The position numbers were made by a program, and so were the translations under genes. Positions 31,470 through 39,452 of a stretch of 64,000 nt of DNA are shown piece after piece. Positions within the stretch are counted from its first letter, which is position 1. The number at the start of each line of letters is the position of its first letter. The stretch covers positions 3,321,658 through 3,385,657 of the forward strand of contig NZ_CP042913.1 in assembly GCF_008065115.1 (NCBI RefSeq). Reading direction: 5' to 3'. This stretch comes from Bythopirellula goksoeyrii. GTDB taxonomy: Bacteria > Planctomycetota > Planctomycetia > Pirellulales > Lacipirellulaceae. The notes below the pieces were generated by a model, which worked only from the letters and a program-made list of their open reading frames with translations, made no database searches and was not told the DNA's origin.

Positions 31470-32240
31470 GTGTCAAGATTATCGGTCATCATGTGTCTGT
31501 TTGTTGGCATCAGTATTCTTCACGCAAATATTCACACCTGGGCACAGGTCGAAACCGCTGCACAAGACGCTGCGACATCTCCCACCAGCGAGTTTTTTGA
31601 CTCCGAAACTGGTGAGCCACTTCCGCCCAAACTTCCTGCTCCTGAAGGTGCGAAGGCATTCCCCAAACCTGACGTCGTTTGGGTCGACTCTGAAGAGAGA
31701 AAAGTCTACGTCGACGGCTATGTCTCACTCCGCGAGGGAATGCTGGAAATGTTTGCTTGCCCCGTCGGCACGAAGGAACATGAGTCGGTAGTTGCCGTCT
31801 TCAGTCGGGCGCAAACGATCCATGCGGCACTCTTGGCCGTAGGAGCCAAGGTAGGCCAGCCTGTCAGTTTTCGACCGAAGTTTCGCCCTGCTAGTGGCAC
31901 GGAAATCGACATCGAAGTCCGTTGGCAAGACGAAGCAAAAAAGTGGCAAAGTACCAAAGCCCAAGAGTGGATCAAGGATATCAAGACGGGCAAGTCAATG
32001 ACTCAACCCTGGGTATTCGCCGGCAGTGGATTCTGGAAGGATGAAGAAACCGGCAAGGAATACTACCAAGCCGAAGCAGGCGACCTCGTCTGCGTCTCGA
32101 ATTTCTCTACGGCAACGCTAGATATTCCCATTGAGAGCAGTCAAGGGAATGAGGGGCTGCTCTTCGAAGCCAACACCGACGAGATTCCCCACTTAGGTAC
32201 GCCCGTCCGCCTAGTCCTCAAACCAAAGCTCAAGCCATAG
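31470..32240 (+). CDS. YdjY-domain exported protein
   Basis: 256 residues from a GTG preceded by AGAGG eight bases upstream. This start gives a clean signal peptide (VSRLSVIMCLFVGISILH, cut near TWA-Q). A longer frame begins at 31149 but has no signal. The mature part (VVWVDSEERKVYVDGYVSLR, GMLEMFACPVGTKEHESVVA, SRAQTIHAALLAVGAKVGQP) matches the YdjY domain, common in planctomycetes, function unknown. It is convergent with the propeller gene, with 11 bases between stops. Confidence 0.75.
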   Translation: MSRLSVIMCLFVGISILHANIHTWAQVETAAQDAATSPTSEFFDSETGEPLPPKLPAPEGAKAFPKPDVVWVDSEERKVYVDGYVSLREGMLEMFACPVGTKEHESVVAVFSRAQTIHAALLAVGAKVGQPVSFRPKFRPASGTEIDIEVRWQDEAKKWQSTKAQEWIKDIKTGKSMTQPWVFAGSGFWKDEETGKEYYQAEAGDLVCVSNFSTATLDIPIESSQGNEGLLFEANTDEIPHLGTPVRLVLKPKLKP

Positions 32241-32251
32241 CCACCTACTCA

Positions 32252-33499
32252 CTACTCCCGCACATCAAAACAAAACAGCAAATCCTGATCCCGCAAATAA
32301 AGCCTCCCATCGGCGATCACCGGATGAACCCAGATTTTCCCCTTTGGCTTGCGTAGCTCGGTTTGCGGATCGAGCGTAAATCGCCCATGCTCCTGCCAAC
32401 CATCGGCACTCGCTGCGATGAGAACTAGGTCTCCTTCGTCTTCGCTCAGGCAATAGAATCGACCATCGGCGTAGGCAATCGCTCCTTTGCCAAGTGCCTC
32501 ACGTTCTCGCCAGACGATATCACCTGTCGCTTGGTCCTGACACACCCACCCTTTGCCATCGCTGTAGCCATAGAGGTGCCCATCAAGCAGGATGACCCCA
32601 CCATGATGGTTCGTCATGTTCTTATTGTCGTAGACCACCTCGGCTTCGTTACCCGTGACTTCGACAAGCGCGCAACCCGCTCCATACCCAGACGTCGCAT
32701 ACACCGTGTTTCCCGACACAATGGGTGTGGGAATTACCGCCACGTTGCCATTCCAGGGAATGGACCACAACCCAGCTCCATCTTCCGGATCGACCCCTAC
32801 TAGTTCTTTGTACAATAGTTGTACAAGAATTGTGCGTCCCTCGTGCTCCATTGGCACAATCGAACTGTAGTGAGCCGCGTCTGCATAATCCTTTGTTTGC
32901 CAAATGGTCTCACCTGTCTGTTTGTCGAGGGCCGCAATCGCCCCCGCCTCTCCACCCGGCGTGCAATACACGCGATCTCCCAACACTAAGGGAGACTCGG
33001 CGTAACCCCAGCTAGGAATACTCCCTCCCAACTCTTGCATCGCCTTCGACCACACGACACTACCGTCATCCGATTGCAGGCAATATAGCGTCCCCTTGGG
33101 AGTCATCGTAAAAATGTGTTCGCCGTCCACGGTAGGAGTTGATCGGGGACCATCTCCCCAATCGTTCTCTAACGTCGGCCCTAGAGGACTCGACCACAAC
33201 TTTTCTCCAGTTGTCACATCGATGCACAGCAGGTGATCGGTCCCATCGAAAGCGCCCAAGATATACAGTTTGTCCCCCACGATGGCGGGGCCCGCGTAGC
33301 CAATTCCGCACTCTTCAAACAACCACAGCTTCTTGGGGCCCTCCGCAGGGAAATCCTGCAAGAGTTCAGTCTCGGTTGAAACGGCATCCCGTCTTGGCCC
33401 CTGCCATTGCGGCCAAGGCCTTTCCGTCAATTCAACGGCTTGCACGGAAAGCATTGCGCAGTAGACAGCGAACAAAGTAAGACTAAGGCGGAGTGCCAT
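32252..33499 (-). CDS. PQQ-like beta-propeller exported protein
   Basis: 415 residues with a signal peptide (LRLSLTLFAVYCAMLSVQA). Repeated propeller blades of the PQQ-binding-like kind follow: LCIDVTTGEKLWSS, YCLQSDDGSVVWSK, AALDKQTGETIWQT, GWVCQDQATGDIVWRE. WPQWQGPRRDAVS near the mature start is typical of planctomycete family members. It probably lacks enzymatic PQQ ligands and serves as a periplasmic binding or scaffold protein. Function unknown. Confidence 0.82.
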   Translation of the reverse strand: MALRLSLTLFAVYCAMLSVQAVELTERPWPQWQGPRRDAVSTETELLQDFPAEGPKKLWLFEECGIGYAGPAIVGDKLYILGAFDGTDHLLCIDVTTGEKLWSSPLGPTLENDWGDGPRSTPTVDGEHIFTMTPKGTLYCLQSDDGSVVWSKAMQELGGSIPSWGYAESPLVLGDRVYCTPGGEAGAIAALDKQTGETIWQTKDYADAAHYSSIVPMEHEGRTILVQLLYKELVGVDPEDGAGLWSIPWNGNVAVIPTPIVSGNTVYATSGYGAGCALVEVTGNEAEVVYDNKNMTNHHGGVILLDGHLYGYSDGKGWVCQDQATGDIVWREREALGKGAIAYADGRFYCLSEDEGDLVLIAASADGWQEHGRFTLDPQTELRKPKGKIWVHPVIADGRLYLRDQDLLFCFDVRE

Positions 33500-33701
33500 C
33501 GTTAGCGTCCTCGCGTGGGCAGTCGGTAGAAAGTGGGGCAGGTGGGAAGCTCTTGTATAACGTCTTTCGAAAACATTTCCAAGGCAAACCCTGTATCCCT
33601 TCCGAACCCTCCATACTCAACCCCCAAACCATAGCGTCTGGACGAAATCCATCTAACTGTGTAGACTAGCGATCTTACAGAAAATCCAATTTTTCTAGCA
33701 C

Positions 33702-33775
33702 GCACCCGTAGCTCAATTGGATAGAGCATCGGACTACGAATCCGAAGGTTAGAGGTTCGACTCCTCTCGGGTGTA
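33702..33775 (+). tRNA. tRNA-Arg (anticodon ACG)
   Basis: 74 nucleotides fold as a tRNA. The acceptor stem is GCACCCG with CGGGTGT (one G-T pair) and a discriminator A. The D arm holds AGCTCAATTGGATAGAGC, the anticodon loop CTACGAA has ACG (read as ICG after deamination), and the T arm is GAGGTTCGACTCCTC. CCA is not encoded. The 3' end overlaps the end of a decayed integrase gene, so this is the likely attachment site of an integrated element. Confidence 0.95.
33749..33775. other. Probable attachment site core (tRNA-Arg 3' end)
   Basis: The integrase frame ends inside the last 27 bases of tRNA-Arg. Integrases that use tRNA genes usually recombine in this T-arm to 3'-end segment. I did not find a second copy of it in the window, so the far boundary of the element is unknown or lost. 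Confidence 0.4.
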
Positions 33776-34803
33776 CTTGTTTTTAAGGTCTTTTTGAGTG
33801 TCGGCAGTTTCGACTTTACCTAGGACACTCCATAGCTCGACAGCGGTGCTCTCTGCACTTTGTCCCACGTAGTAGGTCACGGGTGTATTGAAGTCGCTAT
33901 GTCGCATTTGCTCTCGCAACACGTTAGGCATGACGCGCCGACTCCATCGTTTGCCAAACGCCCGCCGCAGGTCGTGAGAGCTAGCAGATTTGCCGCTGGC
34001 AGCATCAACCAGGATATTTGCCGTCCTCCCGATTCTTGAGATTGTCTTGCTCGCTTGCAGGGAATCCCGGCGCATCGGTTTCCCAACTTCATGCAACGGA
34101 TCGAACACGTAGCCGCTGTTGAGTTGAATCGGTGACAGGAGTTGGACGGCTTCCGGCGCTAGGGGCACAGCTTGCGCCTTGCCAGACTTCTGAGAATCAC
34201 TATCGAACACCAAGACCGATTTCTGCCTGTTGAGAATCACATACGCCGCCCGGTTGCTTATCCCATCGCATCAAATGGCTTCAGAGATTCGCAGTCCCGA
34301 GGTCCACAAGCGTCGCAGGAGTAGTCTCCAGGATTCAGCCGCCACATTGCCTACAACTTTGGGGGTCACTTCAATCATGCGGTCGAATTCTTCCCCGGTA
34401 ATCGGTCGACCCCTCTTACGACTTGCTCCGCAAGCTTTCTTTAGCATATCGAACGTTGGCAGCTTCATTAGCACCCTTGTCGGTATGCTCATCGTGCCGC
34501 CGCTTTGAGGTGGCGCAGGTGCCTAGCAATCGTCGCCTCAGATCGTTTCGCCGTCCGGCTTGTCTGTTTGTCCCCGGTGCCCCGAGTGATTGTGTACGGC
34601 TTCCGTAGCTCACGTTAGAACAATGTGACACGTTCCGTTGTCAGGTCCGCAAGGTGCTTTGGATTGGTCATTTCCTCGAGCACCTTGAACGTCGAAAAGT
34701 AGTTTGCGGCAGTAGCATCACGCATGTCGTTTATGCCGTCCGATTCGAACTTTTCTCTTAACTCTTCCCACAATAATCGTGAACGCTTCTGGTTATATCT
34801 CAT
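33749..34803 (-). pseudogene. Tyrosine recombinase (phage-type integrase), decayed
   Basis: Three pieces of one integrase lie in order on the minus strand. 34615-34803 is the N-terminal DNA-binding part. A stretch with TAA, TGA and frame changes follows. 34271-34492 holds KRGRPITGEEFDRMIE and SGLRISEAI. 33749-34240 is the catalytic end with SSHDLRRAFGKRW (His-x-x-Arg), a later MRHSDFNTPVTYYVG with the nucleophile Tyr, and a C-terminus (KYTREESNL) coded by the tRNA-Arg T arm. The gene cannot make a whole protein. Planctomycete genomes carry many such integrases next to tRNAs. Confidence 0.85.
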
Positions 34804-34905
34804 CGCTGTTCACGTCGGCCGCCAGCAACGGTTATACTTCTCTCAGAACCGTCACAGCGGGTGGTCGGCAAGTGAATTTATCGATTGCGTGCAGGAGTAT
34901 CATCA

Positions 34906-35382
34906 ATGGCAATTGAACTCGACGACTTAAAAGCTAAACTCCGTCGCTGGACTCTGATCCTGGGCGTGCTCCAAATCACTGTGGGGTGCGCGATTGGATT
35001 CATACCACCCTCGGCCGTCGCTTGGTTTCGCGGCATCGTCATGGCCCATATCGAGTTCACCGCCAATGGTGTGATGATGGTGGCATTTGCGCTACTGGTG
35101 CGGGAATTGGCACTAGGACGGGCGGCGTTATGGGCTTGGTTCGTGTTGCTGCAAGTCGGCACATGGACAAATGGCACAGCAGGTGTGATCGCCGCGTTCG
35201 CGGGCGCCTCGTCGCAGCTGATGCCGACCATCAATGAGAAATTTCCACCACCCCACGGCACGGATCATCCACTAGTCTCGGGTTCGCTGCAGTTGTGCGG
35301 AGTTACCATCATGCTGGCACTAGTGCTCACCCTCTATGGTCTCGTACGTTCAAAATCCTCGAATAACTTGTGCGGCGAGTGA
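34906..35382 (+). CDS. Small four-helix membrane protein, HAB mutase / styrene-oxide-isomerase-like
   Basis: 158 residues from the ATG at 34906, with AGGAG just upstream. Four hydrophobic segments are seen: LILGVLQITVGCAIGF, TANGVMMVAFALLVRELAL, AALWAWFVLLQVGTWTNGTA and LQLCGVTIMLALVLTLYGL. The conserved AHIEFTANGVMM and GTWTNGTAGV with ASSQLMP resemble hydroxylaminobenzene mutase and styrene oxide isomerase proteins, which use haem in membrane isomerisation. Assignment rests on pattern memory, so the reaction is uncertain. It lies beside the decayed integrase and might be cargo. Confidence 0.55.
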   Translation: MAIELDDLKAKLRRWTLILGVLQITVGCAIGFIPPSAVAWFRGIVMAHIEFTANGVMMVAFALLVRELALGRAALWAWFVLLQVGTWTNGTAGVIAAFAGASSQLMPTINEKFPPPHGTDHPLVSGSLQLCGVTIMLALVLTLYGLVRSKSSNNLCGE

Positions 35383-35588
35383 CCTTTTGGGGTAGTGTAT
35401 TTTTTCAATTCGTTCCAGCCGTTTGGTGGCCTGCTGACTTCCTGCAGACGCATCTAGTTCTCGTAGGATTTGACGTTCGCTTACTCGGTTCAGTGTGTCG
35501 ACCTGGGAGTAAGCCAAAATCTGAATCTATCGAAGTTCAGGTTTGCCGCCTCTAGTTGAAGCTGTTTCGCATTCCTACCAAGCTAATT
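35383..35588. other. Intergenic, nothing recognised
   Basis: Left part of a gene-free stretch that runs to 35981. No coding remnant was identified. The repeat element beginning at 35589 occupies its middle. Confidence 0.45.
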
Positions 35589-35721
35589 GAGATTGGGGGG
35601 GTAATTCACGTTTCTGCTATTTCGAGATACTCCGAGAAATCTGGCCAGATCCCTCGGAGTACCTCGGGATGACAATGTGCTTCGAAGTTGGTTTTCATGA
35701 ATTCTATTTCCGGACACCCTC
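35589..35721. repeat. Small MITE-like repeat element, copy R2
   Basis: A 133-bp element flanked by exact 8-base direct repeats AGCTAATT (35581-35588 and 35722-35729), which look like a target duplication. The right end reads CCGGACACCCTC; its reverse complement GAGGGTGTCCGG matches the left end of copy R3, while the R2 left end (GAGATTGGGGGGGTAAT) is worn. The middle has a hairpin, ACTCCGAGAAATC with GATCCCTCGGAGT, and the tail CCTCGGGATGACAA also present in R3. No coding capacity, so it would depend on a transposase elsewhere. Confidence 0.7.
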
Positions 35722-35981
35722 AGCTAATTTAGAGCGGTGAACTTGCCCACTTGAAGGGCTGCAGTAAGCGTGATCTAATTCTGGAAGGTCTTTTCGAAAG
35801 GGGTAATCTGCGTCGGAATCCCTGAATTAATTCAAGTTCTTGGGCATTCTCTACTTCCATGGATGCACTGTCTCGCTTGTGATTCTGCAGACTCCTTAAA
35901 CTTGCGCTCTGCCACGGGTGAGAGGTGTGCAACAGTTTCTTATCGCTGAAAACATGCATTTCTCGATGAAAGGGGTGATTT

Positions 35982-37427
35982 ATGAAACGCCGGGAATTTC
36001 TGGAAACTTTGGCCGCCACAGGGCTGGTTGCCAGCACATCCATGAGTCGCTTAGTCAGTCAAGAAACACATCAGCACTTAGAAGGAGGCGCGGCATACTG
36101 TCATCCTACGTACGCGACGGTGGCCGACGCTATTGCTTCGCCCCCAGAGCGATTTGCGTTCGTGTCCGCCATCTTTACCGGCACATTGTCCGATAAGCCC
36201 GACTATATGGCCACCGTCGACCTCGATCCCAAGTCACCGACTTACAGCAAAGTCGTCGGCAGGCTTCAGATGCCCACGCCCGGTGATGAACTACACCATT
36301 ATGGCTGGAATGCCTGCAGCAGCTGCCATGGTCAGGGGCATCGGCGCTATCTCATAGTGCCTGGACTTGCCTCTGGCAACATTCACGTAGTCGACGCGAT
36401 CAATCCTGCGGAACTGAAACTCCAAAAGACGATTTCAGGAAAAATGATCGCAACTGAGTACGATCTTTCGACACCGCATACTGTGCACTGCCTTTCCGAC
36501 GGCAGCGTGGTGATCTCGATGCTGGGCAACGGTGCCGGCGAAGCGCCGGGAGGGTTCTTGGAACTCGACGCGGAATTGAATATCGTTGGCCCATGGCAAA
36601 AATCGCTGGAGGGGATGAACTTCAACTACGATTACTGGTATCAGCCGCGCCACAACGTGATGGTCAGTAGCGAGTGGGCTGCACCGAATACCGTCAGCCA
36701 GGGATTCTCGCTCGAAGATGTCAAAGCAGGCAAGTACGGCCAACACCTGCAGTTCTGGAACTGGAAGGAGCGCAAGATCGAGCAAACGGTTGACCTCGGC
36801 TCCGGTGGACTAATTCCGCTGGAGGTTCGCTTTTATCACAATCCCGACAGCACTCACGGGTTCGTCGGTGCGGCGCTCAGTAGCGCCATCTTTCATTGGC
36901 ACAAGAACGGCGATCGGTGGCAGGCAGACAAAGTGGTACAGGTCGATCCAGTCGAGACAGAAGGATGGCCATTCCCGGTTCCTGGGCTAATCACCGACTT
37001 GGTGCTCTCCATGGACGATCGATTTCTGTATCTCTCCAACTGGCTCCATGGTGATATCCGTCAATACGACGTCAGTGACCCTGCTAATCCCAAACTCACT
37101 GGGCAGGTGTGGTTGGGGGGCGTCATTGGACACCCCTCAAATACGGATCGCAATCTGACTGGTGGTCCGCAGATGCTGCAACTAAGTCTCGACGGTAAAC
37201 GGTTGTACGTTACCAGCTCGCTCTACAGCGTGTGGGACAACCAGTTTTATCCTAAAATTGCTGAAGAGGGCTCGTGGATGATGCGACTCGATTGCGATAC
37301 GGGGAGCGGCGGGCTCAAGCTGAACCGAGAATTCTTCGTCAACTTCGGCAAAGAGCCCTGGGGCCCAGTCCGCGCCCACGAAATCCGCTTCCCAGGCGGC
37401 GACTCGACGTCTGATATCTGGGTGTGA
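35982..37427 (+). CDS. SBP56 selenium-binding protein / methanethiol oxidase-like, Tat-exported
   Basis: 481 residues with a twin-arginine signal (MKRREFLETLAATGLVAST). It matches the SBP56 family: YCHPTYATVADAIASPPERF, DELHHYGWNACSSCHG with the conserved Cys pair, HTVHCLSDGSVVISMLG, and FPGGDSTSDIWV at the end. Bacterial members act as methanethiol oxidase, giving formaldehyde, sulfide and hydrogen peroxide, and are Cu-dependent. Periplasmic location agrees. If so, its formaldehyde could feed the H4MPT pathway implied by the cluster at 58787-63925. This link is inference. Confidence 0.88.
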   Translation: MKRREFLETLAATGLVASTSMSRLVSQETHQHLEGGAAYCHPTYATVADAIASPPERFAFVSAIFTGTLSDKPDYMATVDLDPKSPTYSKVVGRLQMPTPGDELHHYGWNACSSCHGQGHRRYLIVPGLASGNIHVVDAINPAELKLQKTISGKMIATEYDLSTPHTVHCLSDGSVVISMLGNGAGEAPGGFLELDAELNIVGPWQKSLEGMNFNYDYWYQPRHNVMVSSEWAAPNTVSQGFSLEDVKAGKYGQHLQFWNWKERKIEQTVDLGSGGLIPLEVRFYHNPDSTHGFVGAALSSAIFHWHKNGDRWQADKVVQVDPVETEGWPFPVPGLITDLVLSMDDRFLYLSNWLHGDIRQYDVSDPANPKLTGQVWLGGVIGHPSNTDRNLTGGPQMLQLSLDGKRLYVTSSLYSVWDNQFYPKIAEEGSWMMRLDCDTGSGGLKLNREFFVNFGKEPWGPVRAHEIRFPGGDSTSDIWV

Positions 37428-37758
37428 CTTCTATTTAGGGGCGGCTATATGCATTCCGACGCAAGTGCTGCGGTCACATCGACCACCCTCAGTTAAAGCC
37501 AAAACAAACTGGCAGCGACTGGACCAATTCCAGCAAGTTCGCTCTCAGTCTGACCCGCACTGGAGTGGTCTCGGCGAGGACACCGCCAGCAGTTTGCAGA
37601 AATCCTTCACGGCAGAGAGTGATGCATCTGCTGCGGCTTGCATTGATAGAGAATTGAGGTCGGTCAGATTTACCCCCGTGGGCAAGGGAATCAGGCCAAG
37701 TACCCTAGAAGTGCCACTCTCACGTTCCGATTCGTGAACGCGCAATCGATGACTACAA
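37428..37758. other. Intergenic, no convincing gene
   Basis: 331 bases between the SBP56 gene and the PPK2 remnant. Short frames exist on both strands (37465-37737 plus, 37545-37745 minus) but neither has a ribosome site or a recognisable family. Confidence 0.4.
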
Positions 37759-38102
37759 TCACCAGACCTCGAGGATGAACGTTTGATTTTCTAGAGGCGG
37801 GCGAAGGTAGGCGCCGTCATTCGGCCGCGGTGGCAATTTCGGAGGCGTCGGCGTCAAGTCCTGGTACGGAATCAAGTTCAGTAGGTGTGTGATGCAGTTC
37901 AGGCGAGCGCATTTCTTGACGTCCGCTTTCACCACATACCAACGCGCTTGCTTGATGTCGGTGCGTGCGAACATTGTATCTTTCGCCTTAGAATATTCGA
38001 TCCAACGAGAGCGAGATTGAACGTCCATAGGGCTCAATTTCCAACTCCGAGTCGGATCGTCCATGCGTTTTTGAAACCGTCGTTCTTGCTCTTCGTCGCT
38101 TA
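37759..38102 (-). pseudogene. Polyphosphate kinase 2, C-terminal fragment
   Basis: About 113 residues matching the end of PPK2: SDEEQERRFQKRMDDPTRSW, then KLSPMDVQSRSRWIEYSKAK, MFARTDIKQARWYVVKADVK and NCITHLLNLIPY. PPK2 uses polyphosphate to phosphorylate nucleotides. The N-terminal part, with the Walker motifs, is missing: the gene stops at the IS at 38103. The first nine or so codons of the open frame belong to the insertion sequence. Non-functional. Confidence 0.85.
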
Positions 38103-38996
38103 GAGCGTGTTTTGAAATTGCCAAGTTAGCGAAAATCAGCTACGGCTCCCTCTTTTGGTAGCAGCCATTGGGAAGGAGCCGCAGCATGAAACGTAGGACG
38201 CAGTATTCCAGTGATTTGACCGATCGGCAATGGCAATTGATTCGTCAGTTGCTTCCACAACGTTCGCGACTGGGGCGTCGGCCAATCGATCGACGAAAAA
38301 TCATTAATGCTATTTTGTATGTTGTGCGAACCGGTTGCCAGTGGCGGATGCTGCCGAAGAACTTGCCGAATTGGAGTACGGTTTACGGAATCTTCTGGAA
38401 TTGGAGAAACGACGGCGTATGGCAACGGATTCACGATAGGTTGCGAGAAAAAGTGCGTAAGGCAGCCGGTAAGAAATCCACTCCCACGGCGGCCATTGTC
38501 GATAGTCAGTCAATCCGCACCGCCGAGGGGGGAGAAGAGAGAGGCTATGATGCAGGCAAGAAAATTACTGGTCGCAAACGACACATCGCCGTTGACACTT
38601 TGGGAATGTTGTTGGCAGTGGTGGTACATAGTGCCGAATGCCAGGACTAATATGGTGCCGAATGGGTCATGGATCAACTGGGAGAACATTTCCGTCGGCT
38701 AAAAGTTGTCTTCGGCGATTCGGCCTACGGTCGCTCGGGATTGCCGGATTGGGTGAAGGGAACTTTTGGTTGGGTCCTTCAAACGGTCCTGCGACCGGCA
38801 AATGTGAAAGGATTCGTCATTTTGCCCAAGCGGTGGATTGTCGAACGCACATTCGCATGGCTGGCAAGACACCGACGCCACAGCAAAGACTACGAAAAAA
38901 CCACTGCTTCCAGTGAGCCGATCACCTACATCGCCATGATTAGCCTCATGTCAAAGCGGCTAGCGAATAGCTAAAAATGAACTTCAAAACACGTTC
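38103..38996 (+). mobile_element. IS5-family insertion sequence, copy 2 (complete)
   Basis: 894 bp, with inverted repeats GAGCGTGTTTTGAA (38103-38116) and its imperfect partner TTCAAAACACGTTC (38983-38996). TTA occurs on both sides (38100-38102 and 38997-38999), which fits a 3-base TNA duplication. It appears identical to copy 1, including the in-frame stop. The gene fragments on its two sides are different genes in the same orientation, so the site is a rearrangement point and not a simple insertion. Confidence 0.95.
38168..38974 (+). pseudogene. IS5-type DDE transposase split by an in-frame TAA (copy 2)
   Basis: Same product as the transposase at 8-814: the first part is 38168-38650 (160 residues, stop TAA) and the remainder is 38669-38974 in the same frame. 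The gap is only the stop plus six sense codons (YGAEWV). Readthrough or a restart at the ATG at 38669 would give two polypeptides holding one and two of the three acidic catalytic residues. Confidence 0.88.
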
Positions 38997-39334
38997 TTAG
39001 GTGTCTGCTCGTCCATGTCCTCCTTGCGGATAAGCTCCTTGCGATCGTCCTCAAGGTAAACAATCCGCTGCCGGGCATCCCTGTAGCGCAGCCCAACCTG
39101 CAACTCGTTAGTCGTGGGATGACGATAACCACCCCGATTGGCGATCGTGATGCGGAAACCGAGCTCGGCCAGCGTTTGGGTGAAAATGTTGATGAACATG
39201 TTCTGCCCACCCGTATCGGGAAGCCCCGGAACCACGTCCCACTGGTGAATGCCGTGATTGGTGATCATCAGTGCGTGAGGGCTATCTTGGTTCGTGAAAG
39301 CATGATGAGTGGGGTCATTCGTATATTCAAACAT
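38997..39334 (-). pseudogene. Sucrose-phosphate-synthase-like glycosyltransferase, N-terminal fragment
   Basis: About 112 residues remain of a GT-B (GT4 type) glycosyltransferase. The start MFEYTNDPTHHAF leads to MITNHGIHQWDVVPGLPDTG and GQNMFINIFTQTLAELGF; the PDTGGQ loop is the hallmark of sucrose synthase and sucrose-phosphate synthase relatives. The frame breaks at the insertion sequence after DEQTP. The rest of the gene, some 350 or more residues, is absent from the other side of the IS. The next gene upstream on this strand is a sugar phosphatase, the usual partner. Confidence 0.75.
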
Positions 39335-39452
39335 GGCATTTATTTCGAGATAGGAGAGTCTCCTGCCGCTGACGAACAGCAGAGAGTGTCCTTGTTCTTT
39401 AACTAAGACCGGCTTACTGTGGGCGAGAACACGACTTCTGTCAGCACCTACA

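Noticed and set aside
34416-34631. Separate 71-codon gene within the integrase region
   Set aside because: It lies out of frame within integrase sequence that can be followed in the neighbouring frame.
1-38996. The two IS copies as ends of a composite transposon carrying 37 kb
   Set aside because: The interior holds core genes (nqr, sucCD, tRNA, rsgA) in ordinary chromosomal order; far too large and essential to be cargo.
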